DNA from: JAXGPP01 sp964436865
Lineage (GTDB): Bacteria; Planctomycetota; Planctomycetia; Pirellulales; Thermoguttaceae
DNA length: 6,447 nt
NCBI GenBank assembly: GCA_964436865.1
Contig: CAYTFK010000377.1
Location: forward strand, 1-6,447
Reading direction: 5' to 3'
Made by a program: the position numbers and the translations under genes. The notes beneath the pieces are model-generated. The model made no database searches and was not told where the DNA came from. It worked only from the letters and a program-made list of their open reading frames with translations. The first letter of the stretch is position 1. Each line of letters opens with the position of its first letter. Positions 6,285-6,447 of this stretch are shown here, in pieces.

Positions 6285-6288
6285 GATT

Positions 6289-6318
6289 AGTATACTGATA
6301 TACATGTATTCTTGTCAA
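6289..6318 (-). promoter_or_regulatory. Near-consensus sigma-70 promoter reading into the non-coding stretch
   Basis: The minus strand reads TTGACA (6318-6313, perfect -35), an 18-bp AT-rich spacer and TATACT (6294-6289, five of six to the -10 consensus). This is the best promoter in the window and an AT-rich island in GC-rich DNA. It points towards rplM, but the first gene on that strand starts 830 bp downstream at 5459. The spacer contains a 10-bp palindrome, ATACATGTAT (6300-6309), which could be a repressor site. Confidence 0.7.
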
Positions 6319-6447
6319 TAGCCAATCGGCTTGATTCGGTCGGTTTCTTTGGGGTTTCTGGAGGGGGTGGAGAGCGGGAAGCCGCGATAGTACTCCTCAC
6401 GCTCCGCGTGAGGGTCGCGCGGAACCGGCCACGAAGGAACCTCACGG
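6319..6447. other. Right-end sequence without a gene
   Basis: No coding region is visible here. GGTTTCT occurs twice, at 6342-6348 and 6353-6359, exactly 11 bp apart (one helical turn), 24-41 bp upstream of the minus-strand -35 box, so it could be an activator or UP-like site; this is weak. The remainder holds the dyad at 6395-6413 and runs off the end of the window. Confidence 0.4.
6395..6413. repeat. REP-like dyad
   Basis: CCTCACGC (6395-6402) and GCGTGAGG (6406-6413) form a perfect 8-bp stem with a TCC loop. The last eight bases of the window (6440-6447, CCTCACGG) repeat seven of the eight bases of the left arm, so a second copy may begin where the contig stops. I recall similar CTCACGC/GCGTGAG dyads scattered between genes in planctomycete genomes, but cannot verify this here. 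Confidence 0.5.

Larger units (their letters stand above)
5580..6288. other. Long non-coding stretch rich in hairpins
   Basis: I see no credible protein gene in these 709 bases. Open frames exist on both strands, but their translations are Arg/Pro/Ser/Cys-rich with no recognisable motif and no good ribosome-binding site, as expected from chance frames in GC-rich DNA. I looked for tRNA, tmRNA, RNase P RNA and SRP RNA landmarks on both strands and found none. What the stretch does hold is many short perfect stems: GGTGC/GCACC (5630-5634 with 5641-5645), GGGCG/CGCCC (5670-5674 with 5689-5693), the 12-bp palindrome CCGTCGCGACGG (5716-5727), CGCACC/GGTGCG (6037-6042 with 6048-6053), and the elements listed separately. 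With a strong promoter at 6289-6318 pointing into it, an unannotated structured RNA or a very long rplM leader is possible. Confidence 0.55.

Noticed and set aside
5580..6288. RNase P RNA, tmRNA, SRP RNA or a tRNA in the non-coding stretch
   Set aside because: I looked on both strands for conserved core sequences of each and for a tRNA T-arm with a matching acceptor stem and found none; an unknown RNA remains possible.
5650..6290. Open frames of 80-150 codons on both strands in the stretch upstream of rplM
   Set aside because: Composition is unusual (many Arg, Pro, Cys, Ser), starts lack good ribosome-binding sites, and frames on opposite strands overlap; none shows a motif.
1..6447. CRISPR array, insertion sequence, integrase or attachment site
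   Set aside because: No regularly spaced repeats, transposase or recombinase frames, or target-site duplications are visible anywhere in the window.

Overview
The window reads as ordinary chromosomal DNA from a GC-rich bacterium, most likely a planctomycete. That placement rests on style and is inference: two exported proteins built from HEAT-like and STN-like modules, a secreted protein with a long Gly/Pro/Ser/Gln-rich region, wide intergenic gaps, and an rplM-rpsI operon that stands alone. The first 24 bases match the end of a standard Illumina TruSeq adapter. The 6447 bp are therefore probably an entire short-read (perhaps metagenomic) contig with one untrimmed end.

Layout, left to right. 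Positions 1-24 are adapter. From 111 to 3204, two minus-strand genes encode exported proteins: a HEAT-repeat lipoprotein candidate (1504-3204), then a 422-residue protein with a HEAT-like segment and an STN/secretin-N-like module (111-1379). They are 124 bp apart, and that gap holds a long-armed inverted repeat and two Shine-Dalgarno-like sites. A 172-bp divergent gap carries a perfect TATAAT for the minus strand. A plus-strand gene follows (3377-4462) for a secreted 361-residue protein of unknown function. It converges on the ribosomal operon across a strong dyad (4486-4525) that looks like a bidirectional terminator.

The ribosomal operon is on the minus strand: rplM (L13, 5022-5459), then rpsI (S9, 4552-4974). 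It has a convincing promoter (5551-5579) and a leader of about 85 nt with two hairpins. The loop of one hairpin is complementary to the rpsI ribosome-binding site.

From 5580 to 6447 I find no credible protein gene. The stretch holds a near-consensus minus-strand promoter (TTGACA, 18 bp, TATACT at 6289-6318), a hairpin at its predicted transcript start, a cluster of alternating GCAAC half-sites around a 17-bp palindrome, a 10-bp-stem GC hairpin, and an 8-bp-stem dyad near the right end. This is the least explained part: either a very long ribosomal-operon leader or an unannotated non-coding RNA on the minus strand. I see no defence system, mobile element, CRISPR array, tRNA or rRNA, and no evidence that the protein genes form a new system.
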